Origin: Campylobacterales bacterium | GTDB lineage: Bacteria > Campylobacterota > Campylobacteria > Campylobacterales > Sulfurospirillaceae | Length of the DNA: 64,000 bases | NCBI GenBank assembly: GCA_024280575.1 | Contig: JAJRPV010000003.1 | Coordinates: 23,666-87,665 of the forward strand | Reading direction: 5' to 3' | In this document: piece by piece, positions 46,646 to 57,100 of the stretch | How the letters are laid out: each line of letters begins with the position of its first letter | Numbering within the stretch: position 1 is the stretch's first letter | Position numbers and translations under genes: made by a program | The notes under the pieces: model-generated | Told to the model about the DNA's origin: nothing | Databases searched by the model: none | Seen by the model: the letters and a program-made list of their open reading frames with translations, nothing else

Positions 46646-48829
46646 TTATAATATAATGGTAAACCTTGCTCCATTATTTTCTGTATTTTGTGCAAAAATT
46701 TTTCCGCTCATTTTATTTTCTATTATAATTCTTGACATGTAAAGTCCGATACCAGTTCCATAATTGTATTTAGTTGTGAAATATGGCTCAAAAATTTTAT
46801 CCAGTATTTCATCTTCTATGCCGCCACAATTGTCCTCTACATGTAGGTATATTTTTTCTTTATTGACTTCGGAATATATCTTTATAATGGGTTTATTTAC
46901 ATCTCTCATCAAGGCAACTTCCTTTGAATTTGACAAAATATTTAATAAAACTTGTGAAAATTCACTTGAGTAACCCTGTAAAATGATATTTTTATCTATC
47001 TCTACATGTATCTTTATGTTATGATATTTAAATGATGAATTTATAATGGAAATTGTTTTATCAACATTATCAGATAGATTAAATTTCTCTTTTTTGCTAT
47101 TTGGGTTATAAAATTCTCTGAAATCCTCTATCGTTTTGGACATGTACTCTATCAAGTCATTTGCCTCATCAATTCTTTTTGAGAGATATTTTTTATTTAA
47201 CTCTCCATAGTCATAGGCTGATTCTATATCAAAAAATAGACCGGAAAGCTCCGATATAGGCTGTCTCCACTGGTGTGCAATATTTCCTATCATTTCACCC
47301 ATAGAAGCCATCTTTGATTTTTGTATCAACAGTTTTTCTTGTTTTTCTTTTTCTATTTTTAACTCTATCCTCTCGCTAATATCTCTAAGTGACGAAAAAA
47401 GCAATACTTCATCCTCATGTTTATACAAGACACAACTTAATTCAATATGTCTTTGAAGTTTACCTTTTGTAAGTAATAAAACCTTATCTAAAATTTCATT
47501 TGTTTCAAAAAGAGTTTTTTTGTCAAAATTTTCAAATAATTCAAAAAAATCTCTACCTATTAAATCTACCCCATACCCACTTAATTTTTTAGCGAGTGTG
47601 TTTGTGCTTATTATAAATGCTTTTTTATCATCCGTTATTTTTGATATGATAAAGCCATCATTACTATGGTTAAAAAGTAATTGATACTTTCTTTCATTGC
47701 TTATAACTTTTAATTTATAATCTTTAAAGATTTTTTCTATTTTTTGAGCTACAATATATGATAGTAAAAAGAAAATAAGTGTGACCAAAGAGATAATTAA
47801 AATCAAAGAAACTATTTTTTCTTGTAAATTTTTATTTGAGACCTTGGTTTCTTGTCTGATAATGCTATTTATTCACTTTAAATCAATGCCAAAAGATATA
47901 AATAGTCGTTGATTTTCAAGAAATGTTGAGTACAAAAGTTTATTTTTTTCTTCAAAAAAGATATTGCCGGTATATTGACTTTTTATCAACGATTTTTCCA
48001 TAAAATCAACTGTTTGCTCTGAAGTTTTAATATTTTTTGCAAGTAAAGGTATCGAATACTTTTTTATATTACTTAGACTATTAATTTTATATATAAATAC
48101 GAATTCATCATTACTAAGTTTTCTTTTTTCCAGTTTATCTTTTAGATATTTAGCCACCAAGTTATTGTTTTCAATGTACCTGCTTGAACCGATGATAATA
48201 TCAAGACCAAAAATATACTTTGAGTATGTAATCTTCTTTTTGATTTTGCTACTGCCTGGCATATACCATAAAAAATCTATAAATGAATCACTGTCTTTTG
48301 ATTTGTTTATGATTTTTTGAATAAATTTTTTGTTATTTATGTCCACAAAATCTATAAAATTTTCTCCTTCATATTTTTTGTATCTTGTATTAAGCAGATA
48401 GGTTCCATCTTTATCAAATATAAAATAGTCTATATTTTCTTTATTTATTGATATGTTTTGTATGGCTTTTTTTATATTATTTATTATTGCTTTTCTGCTA
48501 ATATTCTTATCTTTAAGATATATTGCATTGGCAATTTTTTGAGCTATTTTAGTTTGCTTTTTTATACTTTGCTTGATTCTTTTTTCTTGCGCCTTTCTTT
48601 CATAAAGTATATCGTATATTAAATTTTCTATAGCAGTTTTTATAGTAATTTTTTCTCTTTGAATAAGAGTTTTTTGAAAAGTATCTAGATGAGTTTTAAA
48701 TTCTTTGATTTGTAAATCAATAAGAACAAATCCTAATGTAAAGGAAATTAGAATAATAGCAAAAGTAGATCCCAATAATACTATTTTTTTAATATTTTTT
48801 TCTTCTTTGGTTCTGTTTTTAACTGTCAA
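46646..48829 (-). pseudogene. Cache-PAS sensor histidine kinase with an in-frame TGA
   Basis: 727 codons in one frame broken by TGA at 47875-47873. The first part (to 'ISFGIDLK') has a membrane helix at residues 17-37 and a long periplasmic Cache domain ('IDYFIFDKDGTYLLNTRYKK'; 'SKYIFGLDIIIGSSRYI'). After the stop the frame continues 'INSIIRQETKVSNKNLQEKI', a second membrane helix, a PAS domain, H-box 'MIGNIAHQWRQPISELSG', N-box 'NILSNSKEVA', 'DNCGGI' and 'GTGIGLYMS'. It overlaps its response regulator by 11 bp, downstream of tctCBA. A GGA or CGA/AGA codon changed to TGA would explain it; the ATG at 47806 could still give a cytosolic-side fragment. Confidence 0.87.
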
Positions 48830-49493
48830 TTTTTAACTTATACCCCATATTTGATATATTTTTTATGATATTCTTTGGAAGTTTTTTTCTTAAAAAACCT
48901 ATCGTTGTTCTTAAAGAATTCAAACTCATATATTCATCTTCCCAAACCTCTTGCTCAATCATATTATATGTAACAATTATATTTTTATTTTTTATCAAGA
49001 GTCTTAAAAAACAGAGTTCTTTTTTTGTCATTTGCAATTCATCACCATTTTGGTAAAAAAGTTCATTTGAAAAATTGTAATAAAAATTATCATCAAAAAA
49101 TAGTTTTTTTTCCTTGTCTATACTTGAAATAGCCTTTTGCAAAGCAGGGATAAGATTTCTTTTTGTTAACGGCTTCACAAGATATCTTTCTAACTTAAGT
49201 TCCACAGCAGATAATAGGTATTTTTCATCACTAAATGCTGTAGAAATTATTATTTTTACTCTATCATCTTTTTTTCTTATTTTTTTTGCAAGCTCAATTC
49301 CATCCATCTTCGGCATTTTAATATCAGTTAAGATAATATCTGGTTTTTTTTCTAAGTATATACGGTATCCCTCCAAGCCATCTCCTGCCTCAAAAACTTC
49401 TTTAAACATTCGCTTTAAAATTCTTAGATTGACAGCTCTTATTCCCTCATCATCTTCAACATACAAGATAGTAAAATCTCTAAATTCATCCAT
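48819..49493 (-). CDS. OmpR-type response regulator
   Basis: 224 aa. Receiver 'ILYVEDDEGIRAVNLRIL', phospho-Asp in 'IILTDIKMPKMDGIELAKKI', Ser/Thr in 'IISTAFSDEKYLLSAV', Lys in 'YLVKPLTKRN'; C-terminal winged helix with 'LRTTIGFLRKKLPKNIIKNI' and final 'NMGYKLKID'. Same architecture and length as the regulator at 2183-2860. It lies 11 bp after tctA and overlaps the sensor kinase, so transport and sensing genes form one operon. Confidence 0.92.
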   Translation of the reverse strand: MDEFRDFTILYVEDDEGIRAVNLRILKRMFKEVFEAGDGLEGYRIYLEKKPDIILTDIKMPKMDGIELAKKIRKKDDRVKIIISTAFSDEKYLLSAVELKLERYLVKPLTKRNLIPALQKAISSIDKEKKLFFDDNFYYNFSNELFYQNGDELQMTKKELCFLRLLIKNKNIIVTYNMIEQEVWEDEYMSLNSLRTTIGFLRKKLPKNIIKNISNMGYKLKIDS

Positions 49494-49504
49494 ATAGCCA
49501 TCCT

Positions 49505-51025
49505 CTAATTATCCTCGCTTGCTGCTATTTTACCGAAAAGTAGTTGACTTATCAATGGCCACACAAGCATAATAATCGTTATAACCAAAATTGTTACCGT
49601 CATTGGTCTTTCCCATAAAAAGCTTAGCGAGCCATCGCTAATAGTCAAGGCTCGTCTTAGATTGTTTTCCATCATACCACCAAGTATAAAACCAAGTATC
49701 ATAGGTGCCATAGGATAATCAACAATTCTTAGAAAAACTGCAACTACCGAAAACAGAACCATCGTATATATGTCAAATGTGTTAAATGTGACTAGATAAA
49801 CACCGATAAGAGAGAAAAACATTACTAAAGGCAAAAGTAGCTCTCTTGGAGTTTCTAGAAGTTTTGCAATGTACGGAATGAGTGGTAAATTTAGAACCAG
49901 AAGTATAAGATTTCCTATATACATAGATATAATAACAGACCAAAAAAGAGCAGGGTGATCGGTATATAAAGTGGGTCCTGGTTGAATTCCATAAGATATC
50001 AGGGCGCCCAAAATAACAGCTGTTGTCCCACTTCCTGGAATTCCAAGGGTCAAAAGAGGAACAAAAGAGCCAGAACACGCTGCATTATTTGCACTCTCTG
50101 GTGCTGCCAAGCCTCTCAAACTTCCTTTTCCAAATTTTAATTTTTCTTTTGCATTTGCTATACTTCTCTCCATGCCATATGCCAAAAATGAAGCTATCGT
50201 AGCTCCTGCCCCTGGTAAAACTCCCACGAAAAATCCTAAAACAGAGGAACGACCGATCACAGGGGCAATTGTTTTTACTTCTGCTTTAGTAAGCTTTAAG
50301 CTCCCTATCTCTTTTTTTAAAGCTGCTTTTTCTTCTTTTGTGACTTTTCTATTTTCAATTATATTTATAAGTGCTTCGGAAAGTGCAAAAGATGCCATAG
50401 CTAAAAGCAAAAAACTTATGCCGTCTATTAAATTAATATCTCCAAATGTATATCTTGATACTCCACTATCTGCGTCTGTTCCAACCGTTGCTAGCATCAA
50501 ACCAAAAAGAGTCATAATTGCTGCTTTTAAAAATTTGCCTTTTCCTGCAAATGCAGCTACTGCCGTCAGTCCTAAGACCATCAATGCAAAATAGTCAGAT
50601 GATTGAAAACTTAATGAAACTTTTGCTAGAACAGGTGCCGCAATAAGTAAAAATATAGCCGCAATTGTTCCCCCTGAAAATGATGAATAAGCAGCAATTG
50701 CTAAAGCTTTTCCTGCATATCCTTGCTTTGCCATAGGGTATCCATCAAATGAAGTGGCAACAGTTCCTGCAACTCCAGGAGCATTTATAAGTATAGAAGA
50801 AGTCGAACCACCAAAAATAGCACCATAGTAAACGCCTGCTATCAAAATCATGGCAGAAGAGGGATCCATACCGTAAGTAATCGGAATCATCAAAGCTATA
50901 GCTGAAATGGGTCCAAGTCCCGGAAGCATACCTATAAATGTACCTGCAAAGGCACCAACGGCAACCATAAAAATATTATAACCTGAAAGGGCTGTTGTAA
51001 TTCCTAGCCAAATACCATCCATCAT
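49505..51025 (-). CDS. tctA: Tripartite tricarboxylate transporter large permease
   Basis: 506 aa, about 12 membrane helices. The TctA signatures 'GTFIGMLPGLGPISAIALMI', 'YYGAIFGGSTSSILINAPG', 'LPGAGATIASFLAYGMER' and 'LTLGIPGSGTTAVILGALIS' plus 'MAPMILGFILGGMMENNLRR' are present. It overlaps tctB by 4 bp (ATGA). Carries citrate or another di/tricarboxylate together with TctB and TctC. Confidence 0.95.
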   Translation of the reverse strand: MMDGIWLGITTALSGYNIFMVAVGAFAGTFIGMLPGLGPISAIALMIPITYGMDPSSAMILIAGVYYGAIFGGSTSSILINAPGVAGTVATSFDGYPMAKQGYAGKALAIAAYSSFSGGTIAAIFLLIAAPVLAKVSLSFQSSDYFALMVLGLTAVAAFAGKGKFLKAAIMTLFGLMLATVGTDADSGVSRYTFGDINLIDGISFLLLAMASFALSEALINIIENRKVTKEEKAALKKEIGSLKLTKAEVKTIAPVIGRSSVLGFFVGVLPGAGATIASFLAYGMERSIANAKEKLKFGKGSLRGLAAPESANNAACSGSFVPLLTLGIPGSGTTAVILGALISYGIQPGPTLYTDHPALFWSVIISMYIGNLILLVLNLPLIPYIAKLLETPRELLLPLVMFFSLIGVYLVTFNTFDIYTMVLFSVVAVFLRIVDYPMAPMILGFILGGMMENNLRRALTISDGSLSFLWERPMTVTILVITIIMLVWPLISQLLFGKIAASEDN

Positions 51026-51510
51026 GATTGTGCCCCTAAGAAATAATCAAATATAACACCATTTTCAACATATATGCCTAGTAATTGTGTTAAAAGTAAC
51101 CAAAAAACGATACTTATGCCAAAGGAAGTCAATAGTATGACTTTCCAACTTTTTGCTTCTAAAATCCTAAATCCCAATATTAAAAAAATTATTGTTGATA
51201 TCACAAAGCCCAAACTTCTTATGGTGTAACCATAAAAAATCATAGCTAAGACAAGATATAAACCTTTTTTGAAATCATATGTTCTTAATTTTTTCATATC
51301 CATAAAATCATCTTTTTCTATTTTAATAAATGAAAAAATTAAAATCAAACCAGAAACAATCATGCCTAAAATTCCCAAATAGTAAGGGAATGTTTGAGCA
51401 GTCATTGTGTCATAATATGTGCCTTTTAATAAATGTATATCAAAAGATTTATAAAAATAAAATGCTGAAAATATCAGGAAGAATATTGCACCAATACGAC
51501 TTTTTACCAT
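51022..51510 (-). CDS. tctB: Tripartite tricarboxylate transporter small permease
   Basis: 162 aa with four membrane helices (about residues 8-25, 42-62, 80-108 and 112-150), starting 'MVKSRIGAIFFLIFSAFYFY' and containing 'TAQTFPYYLGILGMIVSGLI', the TctB pattern. Lies between tctC and tctA; a hairpin separates it from tctC. Confidence 0.9.
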   Translation of the reverse strand: MVKSRIGAIFFLIFSAFYFYKSFDIHLLKGTYYDTMTAQTFPYYLGILGMIVSGLILIFSFIKIEKDDFMDMKKLRTYDFKKGLYLVLAMIFYGYTIRSLGFVISTIIFLILGFRILEAKSWKVILLTSFGISIVFWLLLTQLLGIYVENGVIFDYFLGAQS

Positions 51511-51529
51511 TTTTAGCTCCTATAAATAG

Positions 51530-51554
51530 ATGAGAGGAATTTTATTCCTCTCAT
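51530..51554 (-). promoter_or_regulatory. Intercistronic hairpin between tctC and tctB
   Basis: Perfect 11 bp inverted repeat ATGAGAGGAAT / ATTCCTCTCAT around a TTT loop, 7 bp after the tctC stop. No U-run follows on the leftward transcript, so partial termination or 3' protection of the binding-protein message is more likely than full termination. It parallels the hairpin at 12345-12363. Confidence 0.6.
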
Positions 51555-51561
51555 GAAAATT

Positions 51562-52533
51562 TTATAAAAATCCCATCTCTTTCATCAAGGACCCTATAGT
51601 TTTTTCTTGATTTTCCAGAAAAACTCTAAATTTTTTACCCGGTTGATATAAGTTTGTCCAGCCATTTCTAGCTCTTACTACTTCCCAAGCTGGGGTTGAA
51701 TACATTTTCTTTAGAACTAATTGTAATGCTGCAACTCTTTTTTTACTTAAATTTGGAGCACCAAAAAATCCTCTCCAATTTGCAAAGTATGCATTTGTGC
51801 CCATACTGATGAAAGATGGAATTCCATCAAAAGGTTTTTTTGAAGTAACGCCAATGATACGAACTTGACCTTTTTTATGCTTCTCTAATACTTCTCCAAG
51901 TCCAGTTGAAAGGACATCAACTTCACCAGTCAAAAGTCCGGCCAATGCTTTTCCACCTGCATCATAAGGAACATATCTTACAGATTTTGGATCTCCACCT
52001 GCTGCTTGAAAGATTTGTGCGGCTACAAGATGGTCCATACTTCCACGAGAACTTCCACCTGCAATTTTTACATTTTTAGGATTTGCTTTAAATGCTTTTA
52101 AAACATCTTCCCAATTTTTGTATTTTGAATCTGGACGAACAACAAGCACTTGATAATCTGCTATAACAGAAGCGATGAGTGTTAAATCACGAAATGATTG
52201 AGGAAAAACTCCCTGAAGTGACCTTATTACAATTGGTGTTGAGTTAACCATCATTGTATTTTTTTGTTTTGCAGCAGTTTTAATTAGATAAGCTATCGCT
52301 TTTCCGCCGCCACCTCCAGACATATTTTCATAAGAAACCTTTTTTACCAAACCAGATTTAGTAAGTGCTTCTCCAACACCTCTAGCTGTTCCATCCCAGC
52401 CGCCTCCGGCACCTCCGGGAATTAGAAAGTGGATATAGTCCAAACTGCTTGCTAGTGAACTTGTAGCAAATCCTGTTATTAGACAAGCTGCAAGTGCAAC
52501 ATTTTTACAAATTCTACCAACATGAAATTTCAT
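51562..52533 (-). CDS. tctC: Tripartite tricarboxylate transporter binding protein
   Basis: 323 aa. Signal peptide 'NVALAACLITGFATSSLASS' then 'IHFLIPGGAGGGWDGTARGV', 'YENMSGGGGGKAIAYLIKTA', 'GSSRGSMDHLVAAQIFQAAG' and 'VRYVPYDAGGKALAGLLTGE', the TctC/Bug family pattern. Start ATG 52533 follows AAAAGGAG at 7 bp. Highest-expressed gene of the tct operon by layout; it may also present ligand to the adjacent Cache kinase, as described for Bug-type systems. Confidence 0.93.
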   Translation of the reverse strand: MKFHVGRICKNVALAACLITGFATSSLASSLDYIHFLIPGGAGGGWDGTARGVGEALTKSGLVKKVSYENMSGGGGGKAIAYLIKTAAKQKNTMMVNSTPIVIRSLQGVFPQSFRDLTLIASVIADYQVLVVRPDSKYKNWEDVLKAFKANPKNVKIAGGSSRGSMDHLVAAQIFQAAGGDPKSVRYVPYDAGGKALAGLLTGEVDVLSTGLGEVLEKHKKGQVRIIGVTSKKPFDGIPSFISMGTNAYFANWRGFFGAPNLSKKRVAALQLVLKKMYSTPAWEVVRARNGWTNLYQPGKKFRVFLENQEKTIGSLMKEMGFL

Positions 52534-52654
52534 ATTTTCTCCTTTTTGTTGATTTGAGAAAATATTAATAAAAAAAAGTGTAAGAAAAATCAAATCATAA
52601 AAAAATGATTATATTTTATATTTTTTATTCTTAATGTGTAACAATTTGTAGCAT

Positions 52655-54151
52655 TTACATAAATTTTTCTAATTTTTCTAATGAGTCAATATCTTTGGTC
52701 GTAGTAGATTTTTTCTTCACAAATACAATTTTTCCCCCTTTAGCTACTAAATCATCAAAAATTGATATATCTAAATTTAGCTCACTATTTGAGATTACAA
52801 CAAAATCATCTCCTTTGAGTCTAAATATATAGCTGTCGCCATAGTTTTCATTTAGTATTGTAGCAATTTTTTTCAAAAATAAGTTACCTTGATTCCATCC
52901 GAACTTATTATTGTATTCACCGAAATTATGAAAGGTTAATAAATTTATATATTTAATTTTTTCAGCATTCTTATTTTGAACTAGTATCAACTCCAGATAT
53001 GTTTCATTGTAGGCACTTGTAAGTTGATCTTCAAAGAAAAAAGCAAACTTTTTCTCCTCCATATCTGATGATGGTAACTGAAAAATATTTTTATCAAATT
53101 TTGTATTTTTTAAAACTTTGATGGCAGCCTTGGCTACTTTAGGGTGAAACTGTGTACCTGAAAACTTAGACAATTCACTCAGTGCATCTTCAAGTCCTAT
53201 CCTAGGTTTGTATATTCTATTTGTAGTCATCGCATCAAAAGCATCTGCTACAATCATAATTTGAGCCAAAGGCAATACTTCATCTTCTTTGAGACCAAGA
53301 GGATAGCCATTGCCGTCATATCTCTCATGGTGCTGCCTAATTATCTTTGAAAGCTCATTGTACATTGGAATTTTTTCAAGCAGATTTGCTCCTGTTACTA
53401 CATGCTCTTTGATTAATGAAAATTGTAGATTATCGAGTTTTCCCGGATTTAAAAGCACTGCATCAGGTGTTTCAATCTTACCAATATCGTGCAAGATTCC
53501 AGCCTTATACACAAGATTGCAATCTTTAGCTGAAAAATTCATATATTGTGCTATTAATTTAGAATAATAGGCTACTCTTTGTGAGTGTCCTCCTGTATAT
53601 GCATCTCTTTTTTCAACTAATTCTACCAAAGAGAGAAGCGTTTTTTCATAGTTCTCTATTTTTTCTCTCTCTAATATTAGATTTTGTACAGTTCTTTGCT
53701 CAACCATCTCTTCAAGTTTTGTTTTATATCTCTCATTTTCGAAAAGTATATTTATTCTATTTACAACTTTGTTCAGAGTGATATTAAGTTTATCAAAATT
53801 TATTGGTTTTATTATATATCCATTTACATCAAGCTCAATGGCTCTTGTTAGATAGTCTGTTTCAGAAAAAGCTGTTGTTATTAGTACTTCTTGATTGACA
53901 TTTATGTTTCTTATCTGTTCTATCATTTTGATACCATCCATCTTTGGCATTTTGATATCAGTTATTACTATATCAAATTTTTCTTCTTTATATTTTTTTA
54001 AACCTTCTAATCCGTTTTCTACTGTTTGTACATAAGGAAATATTAACTTTAAATAACTTGAGAGACTCTCTAAAAGTGCTTTATCATCTTCAACATATAG
54101 TATTTTAATATTTGAACTATTTTCTTTTAATTTTTTTAACAATGACATCAA
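52655..54151 (-). CDS. Response regulator with HD-GYP and degenerate GGDEF domains
   Basis: 498 aa. Receiver domain at residues 15-135 ('ILYVEDDKALLESLSSYL', 'IVITDIKMPKMDG', 'IIKPINFDK'). A short coiled coil leads to an HD-GYP c-di-GMP phosphodiesterase (about 165-350) with 'GILHDIGKIETPDAVLLNP' and 'IIRQHHERYDGNGYPLGL'. Residues 360-490 look like a GGDEF fold in which the active site is 'RLKGDDFVVIS', so cyclase activity is unlikely. Coupled by ATGA to the giant kinase upstream, its likely phosphodonor. Confidence 0.9.
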   Translation of the reverse strand: MMSLLKKLKENSSNIKILYVEDDKALLESLSSYLKLIFPYVQTVENGLEGLKKYKEEKFDIVITDIKMPKMDGIKMIEQIRNINVNQEVLITTAFSETDYLTRAIELDVNGYIIKPINFDKLNITLNKVVNRINILFENERYKTKLEEMVEQRTVQNLILEREKIENYEKTLLSLVELVEKRDAYTGGHSQRVAYYSKLIAQYMNFSAKDCNLVYKAGILHDIGKIETPDAVLLNPGKLDNLQFSLIKEHVVTGANLLEKIPMYNELSKIIRQHHERYDGNGYPLGLKEDEVLPLAQIMIVADAFDAMTTNRIYKPRIGLEDALSELSKFSGTQFHPKVAKAAIKVLKNTKFDKNIFQLPSSDMEEKKFAFFFEDQLTSAYNETYLELILVQNKNAEKIKYINLLTFHNFGEYNNKFGWNQGNLFLKKIATILNENYGDSYIFRLKGDDFVVISNSELNLDISIFDDLVAKGGKIVFVKKKSTTTKDIDSLEKLEKFM

Positions 54152-57100
54152 AATTCCTTATTATTTTTTGGTAATTCAATATAAAAACAAGTTTTGTCTT
54201 TATTACTTTCCCAATACAATCTACCGCCTAAATGTTTTGTGACAATTATATTTGACATGTAAACTCCTAGTCCTGTTCCATTTTTTGATTTAGTACTTAC
54301 ATATGGCTCACCTAATTTATCCTTAATCCGAGGATCTATCTCATCGCCGTTATTGCATATGCTCATCGTTATATCATCATCGCTCTCTTGTATGGCAATT
54401 TGAACCATGCCGTCTTTTCTACCGTTTTCTTTGATTGCATCTTTGGCATTATTTATGATATTTATAAGTACCTGTATCAGTTGGTTAGGGTATGTAACTA
54501 TTTCTAAATTCTGGTTCTTTGGTAAAACTAATGTTATGTTGTTGCTTTCTAGTGATTTTTGCATCAATGTCACAATTTTTGAAAATAATAATGAAGCAAG
54601 GATACTCTCTTTACTCTTATCCGGCTTAAAAAATTCTCTAAAATCATCAATTGTATTAGAGAGATATTGTGTTTGTTCGTTAAGAGTTTTCATGAGTTCA
54701 TGTAGCATACTTACCGTTATATTCTCTTCTAATTCCATATTTGCACGAATATTATTTGAAACCATGGAGATGATTGAGAGAGGTTGTCTCCATTGGTGCG
54801 CTATCATGGCAAGCATATCCCCCATAGCAGCTTGACGAGATTGAGATATCATAATCTCTTCTTTATTTTGCAATTCCGTAATATCCAAGATAGCATTTAC
54901 CACTATCTTTTTTTGGTTATCGTAATTGTTTTTTAACATTATAGAATTAAATATACCAACTTTTTTTTCTCCTTTTTTGTTAAAAAAATTCTGTGTGCAT
55001 CTTTCTATTTTTTGTGTCTCCAATGGTTTTTTATAAAATTTTTCAGCGAACTCTTTATCGTCGTTTCTGTGTATATTTTGAATTAAAAAGTCTATATCTG
55101 TTATTTCGTCTTTTATATATCCTGTTGTTTCTTTAAAAACTTTATTTGCAATTAAAACTTTGCCGTCTTCATCATAGATTATTATTGGTGTAGGTATAAA
55201 TTCTATGATATTTTTGAGTTTTGCTTCTTCATTTTCCAACTGATACATCAACAATTTAAGACTAGTAATATCTTTGATGATTTTAAGACAATATAGTGCT
55301 TCTCCAAGCTCATTTTTTAGAAGCACCACAGCTATATTAACCCATACAACACTGCCCTTTTTATGAATATATCTTTTTTCAATATGATAATTTTCTATTT
55401 TCCCGTCAACTAGATCTCTAATCATTTTTTTATCATTTTGTAAATCATCAAGATGAGTTATATCGGAAGTATTTAATTTTTTAAATTCCTCTTTTGTGTA
55501 ACCTAGTAACTGCGTAAGATATATATTTGTATCTACTATTTTCCCCTCAAGAGAAGCATGGGCGATGCCTATACTGGCCTCTTCGAAAGTCAATTTATAT
55601 AGCTTTTCCTCTTGAAGAAGTTTTTCTTCCAATCTTTGCTCATTTGTTATATCAAGCCCTGATGAAATAATGCCGATTATATTTCCATCTATATCCTTAA
55701 TCTGATTATTAGTCCAAGCTATATGATGGATTTTACCTTTGGAATCAATGATATTGTTATTGTAATGCAAGACTATCTCAGTTTCTTTATTTATTACCCT
55801 ATCAAAAACATCCCTTATATTTGAACGAATATCCTCTGGTATAAAATTATCTATAAAATTTTTTCCTATAACCTCATCATAATTGACTTCTAAAAGTTTA
55901 CTTCCTTTCTCATTTATCATAGCAATGTCACCATTTAAATCAAGAGTCAATATCAACATTCCCTCAATATTCATGTAAAGATCTGCGAGTTGGTGCTCTT
56001 TTTGTAGTATCTTTTTCAATCTGTTTTTTTCTGTTATATCATAAAAAGACAATACGCTTCCAACAAGAGTATCTTTTTCAACGATAGGATTTTGAGATAC
56101 TTCAACTTCAAATGATGTTCCGTCTTTACTCCAAAACAGATCTTCATTTCTTTGAGATATTCCCTTTTTAAGTGCATAATGTTGTGTGCACTCTTCATAT
56201 AGATAATCCGTACCGTCTGATTTCGTATGATGCCAGAGCTTATGCCCGTCTTTTCCTATTAATTCATCTTTAGAAAAGCCAAACATCCTGGAAGCAGCGT
56301 CATTTACGAAAGTAATTTTACCTTCTAGATCTAAACCAACCATGCCATCTAATGTAGAATTTAATATAAGTGCAAGATGCTGCTTTAATCTTTTTGTATT
56401 CAATATAGAAGCTTGCAACTCTTCATTTGAACTTTGTAGTTCTTCATTTGATGTCTCCAACTCTTCATTTGAGCTTTGGAGTTCTTCGTTTGAGCTTTGA
56501 AGTTCCTCGTTTAATAATTGCATATTTTCTTTATTTATATTTATCTTATCCATCAATAAACGATTTTCTTTTTTAATCCCCTGCAGTTGTTTAACCAAAC
56601 TAGCAACGACAAGAGACTCACTTGCAAGAATCGAATTTTGAGTATTAAACTCCAATTCATTGGCGTTTAGTTTTTGGAAATATAACAAAAGCATATTGTT
56701 ATTTGCATCATTAAAAGGGTGTGCGATTATGCGTAAAAACTCCATATTGCTAATATTTGAATTAAATTCTATAAATTTAGTGCTGCAAACTTTGCCCGTT
56801 TCAAAAGATTGAGAAATCAAAACTGCTATGTCATATCTCAACTCTTGGCTTATATTATCTAAAATATTTAGTGTTACAAATCCATCTTTATGAATTAAAA
56901 AGGGCAATGCTCCTTTTTTATAGACTATTCTATAATCCGCATCTATGAGTAAACATTCTGGTGCAAAAAAACTAAAAATTTTTTTTGATATCTGTTCTTC
57001 TATATCAACTTTTTGAATTTTGTCAATTGCGATAGGTTTGTTACTATTGATTTGTTCGAGATGTTTTAAAAAATAGTGATTGGACAGCTTAGGCGGATTT

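Noticed and set aside
56413..56517. CRISPR-like or minisatellite array
   Set aside because: The 21 bp repeats are in frame, encode a known coiled-coil heptad and have no spacers.
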